The notes under the pieces are model-generated. The model made no database searches. It had not been told where the DNA came from and saw only the letters and a program-made list of their open reading frames with translations. From assembly GCF_026153355.1 (NCBI RefSeq), contig NZ_CP110636.1:1922001-1986000 (forward strand): a stretch of 64,000 bases of DNA, read 5' to 3'. Below are positions 62,871 to 64,000 of this stretch, one piece after another. Made by a program: the position numbers and the translations under genes. This DNA is from Streptomyces endophytica (GTDB lineage Bacteria > Actinomycetota > Actinomycetes > Streptomycetales > Streptomycetaceae). Position 1 is the first letter of the stretch, and each line of letters starts with the position of its first letter.

Positions 62871-63419
62871 CTAACTCTGGTGCGCCTCGTAGTGGGCGAC
62901 CGCGTCCGCGGTGCGACCGGCACCGTAGACCCGGAGGAACTCTGCCAGTTCGGGGTGAGTGGGGGCGAGGGTGTTCGCGGCATCGATGATGTCCCCGGCG
63001 TCGGAGACCGAGCGCAGCAGCGACTGGATCTCGCGGACCACCCGGCGGACCGTGGTCGCCCCCGTCGACGACGTCTGCTGCGCGGTGTTGTTCAGTACCG
63101 AGCCGCCGGCCGTCTTCTTGATCTCGTCCATGCGGTCGGTGGCCTCGGCGGCGCTGACGCTGCCGTCCGCGACCTGGCCCGACAGCTCCTGCAGTGCCTG
63201 GACCCGCTGCACCACGGCCGGGTTGCCTATCTTCGCCCGCTGCCCGCTCATCAGCTGGGAGAGCATCGGGGCCGAGAGCCCGAGCACGGCGGCGAGCCGG
63301 GCCTGGTTGAGACCGAGGTCGTCGATGAGTCGGCGGAACAGCGCGCCCAGAGGCTCCCCGTACCAACTGCGCTGCAGCTCCCGGGCCCGCGCGGTGGCTT
63401 CCTGCTGTGCTGCGTCCAT
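62871..63419 (-). CDS. Helix-turn-helix DNA-binding protein
   Basis: 182 residues. LNQARLAAVLGLSAPMLSQLMSGQR (in two parts, residues 36-60) is an Xre-like helix-turn-helix. An N-terminal helix and a C-terminal, Thr/Ser/Ala-rich helical region of about 110 residues follow (REIQSLLRSVSDAGDIIDAA). The pair with the downstream kinase on one transcript suggests the regulator is a substrate or partner; that is inference. I do not recognise a named function. ATG 63419. Confidence 0.75.
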   Translation of the reverse strand: MDAAQQEATARARELQRSWYGEPLGALFRRLIDDLGLNQARLAAVLGLSAPMLSQLMSGQRAKIGNPAVVQRVQALQELSGQVADGSVSAAEATDRMDEIKKTAGGSVLNNTAQQTSSTGATTVRRVVREIQSLLRSVSDAGDIIDAANTLAPTHPELAEFLRVYGAGRTADAVAHYEAHQS

Positions 63420-63546
63420 ACCGTCTCCCCTGTCTCCCCGATCGCTTCGCTGCCGCGAATCTCGCGAAGCATCCTACGGAGAGCGACGGGGTGCGGCGAT
63501 ACCCGGTCGGGAAAGCGCCCGGACACCGGGTACCCTGGTGCGCGAA

Positions 63547-63619
63547 GGGGCCTTAGCTCAGTTGGTAGAGCGCTGTCTTTGCATGGCAGATGTCAGGGGT
63601 TCGACTCCCCTAGGCTCCA
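63547..63619 (+). tRNA. tRNA-Ala (TGC anticodon)
   Basis: 73 nt. Acceptor GGGGCCT pairs with AGGCTCC (one G-U); anticodon arm CTGTC-TTTGCAT-GGCAG with TGC; T arm AGGGG-TTCGACT-CCCCT. CCA not encoded. Confidence 0.97.
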
Positions 63620-63625
63620 CTCCCC

Positions 63626-63668
63626 AAACCCTTCCGGTCGGCGTCATCGCTGGTCAGAAGGGTTTTTT
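63626..63668 (+). terminator. Terminator after tRNA-Ala
   Basis: AAACCCTTC and its complement GAAGGGTTT with a 22-base loop containing further weak pairing, ending in TTTTTT: a canonical rho-independent terminator with T-tract, unusual in this GC-rich window. Confidence 0.85.
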
Positions 63669-63807
63669 GCTGCGCTGGGGGATTGACGGGCCATCATCGC
63701 CGTCCGCGCGTGCGGGGCCGGCGGACGCCGGCAGGCGAACGGGCCGCGCCCGCCGCCCCGCGGACGGGGTGGGGACGCGGCCCGGTGTGCTGTGGCGGGG
63801 CCCGGCG

Positions 63808-64000
63808 TCAGGGCGTGCTGCCGCCTCCGCGCTCATCGGCCTCTTCCTGCTTGGCCTGGACCTCGGGATCGAGCGCGGCACCTTCGCTGCCGTCGACCGC
63901 GCTCAGCCGGCCGCGGTCGCCGACCTCGGTGGGGGCCGGGGGCTCGACCAGCCAGTCCGGGTTGGCCTGCTTGTCCCACCACTTCCAGGCGACGACCGCA
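63808..64000 (-). CDS. C-terminal end of an unrecognised protein, cut by window edge
   Basis: 64 residues are visible on the minus strand, starting AVVAWKWWDKQANPDWLVEP and ending ADERGGGSTP before a TGA at 63808-63810. Trp-rich start then acidic low-complexity tail. The beginning may be the end of a membrane helix. Codon use (third-position GC) fits a real gene. I do not recognise the family. Confidence 0.55.
   Translation of the reverse strand, partial: AVVAWKWWDKQANPDWLVEPPAPTEVGDRGRLSAVDGSEGAALDPEVQAKQEEADERGGGSTP

Overview
The window is the replication-origin region of a high-GC actinomycete, almost certainly a Streptomyces or close relative. The grounds are the gene order rsmG-jag-yidC-yidD-rnpA-rpmH < dnaA > oriC > dnaN-gnd-recF-dciA-gyrB-gyrA, the parAB genes beside it, a FemX-type peptidoglycan bridge ligase, sigM with its anti-sigma gene, GTG starts, and 20 exact copies of the 14-bp parS palindrome GTTTCACGTGAAAC.

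Layout. 1-8.6 kb is the more variable end: a truncated GNAT gene, a TetR regulator with an added Cys-rich tail, a class V aminotransferase, a beta-lactamase-fold hydrolase, a TPR protein translationally coupled to a MerR regulator whose C-terminal half looks like domains 2 and 3 of the DNA polymerase sliding clamp, and a MmyB-type regulator divergent from an oxidoreductase. 8.6-14.6 kb holds dnaB, a MATE transporter, a secreted trypsin-like protease and the rpsF-ssb-rpsR-rplI operon. 14.8-26 kb is mostly envelope work: small membrane protein, FemX, alanine-racemase-like protein, GT87 glycosyltransferase, class A penicillin-binding protein, PadR regulator with ino1, MFS transporter, anchored Cys-containing protein. 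26-41 kb holds cca, a DUF6049-type protein, murJ, a pseudokinase, sigM/anti-sigma, trxB-trxA, a GNAT gene and parB/parA. 41-57.5 kb is the dnaA-oriC-gyrA core, ending in a DUF3566 protein and tRNA-Ile. 57.7-64 kb holds a 44-residue DLW-39-like protein, two related secreted surface proteins (one with a von Willebrand A domain), a Ser/Thr kinase, a helix-turn-helix protein, tRNA-Ala and the end of one more gene.

How it works together. DnaA boxes lie in oriC, before dnaA, within the parA 5' region and between dnaB and the MATE gene, so initiator, helicase, clamp and gyrase genes sit around the origin together with the partition genes and a dense field of ParB-binding parS sites. Cell-wall genes (femX, class A PBP, murJ, pseudokinase) and the sigM/thioredoxin stress genes fill the left flank.

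Caution on sequence quality. Ten genes, including dnaA, rnpA, parB and the class A PBP, are each broken by one to three apparent single-base losses (15 in all), nearly all in short G or C runs. In every case restoring one base per break gives a full-length protein of the expected family. I read these as sequencing or consensus errors, annotate the genes as intact, and state the position of each break.
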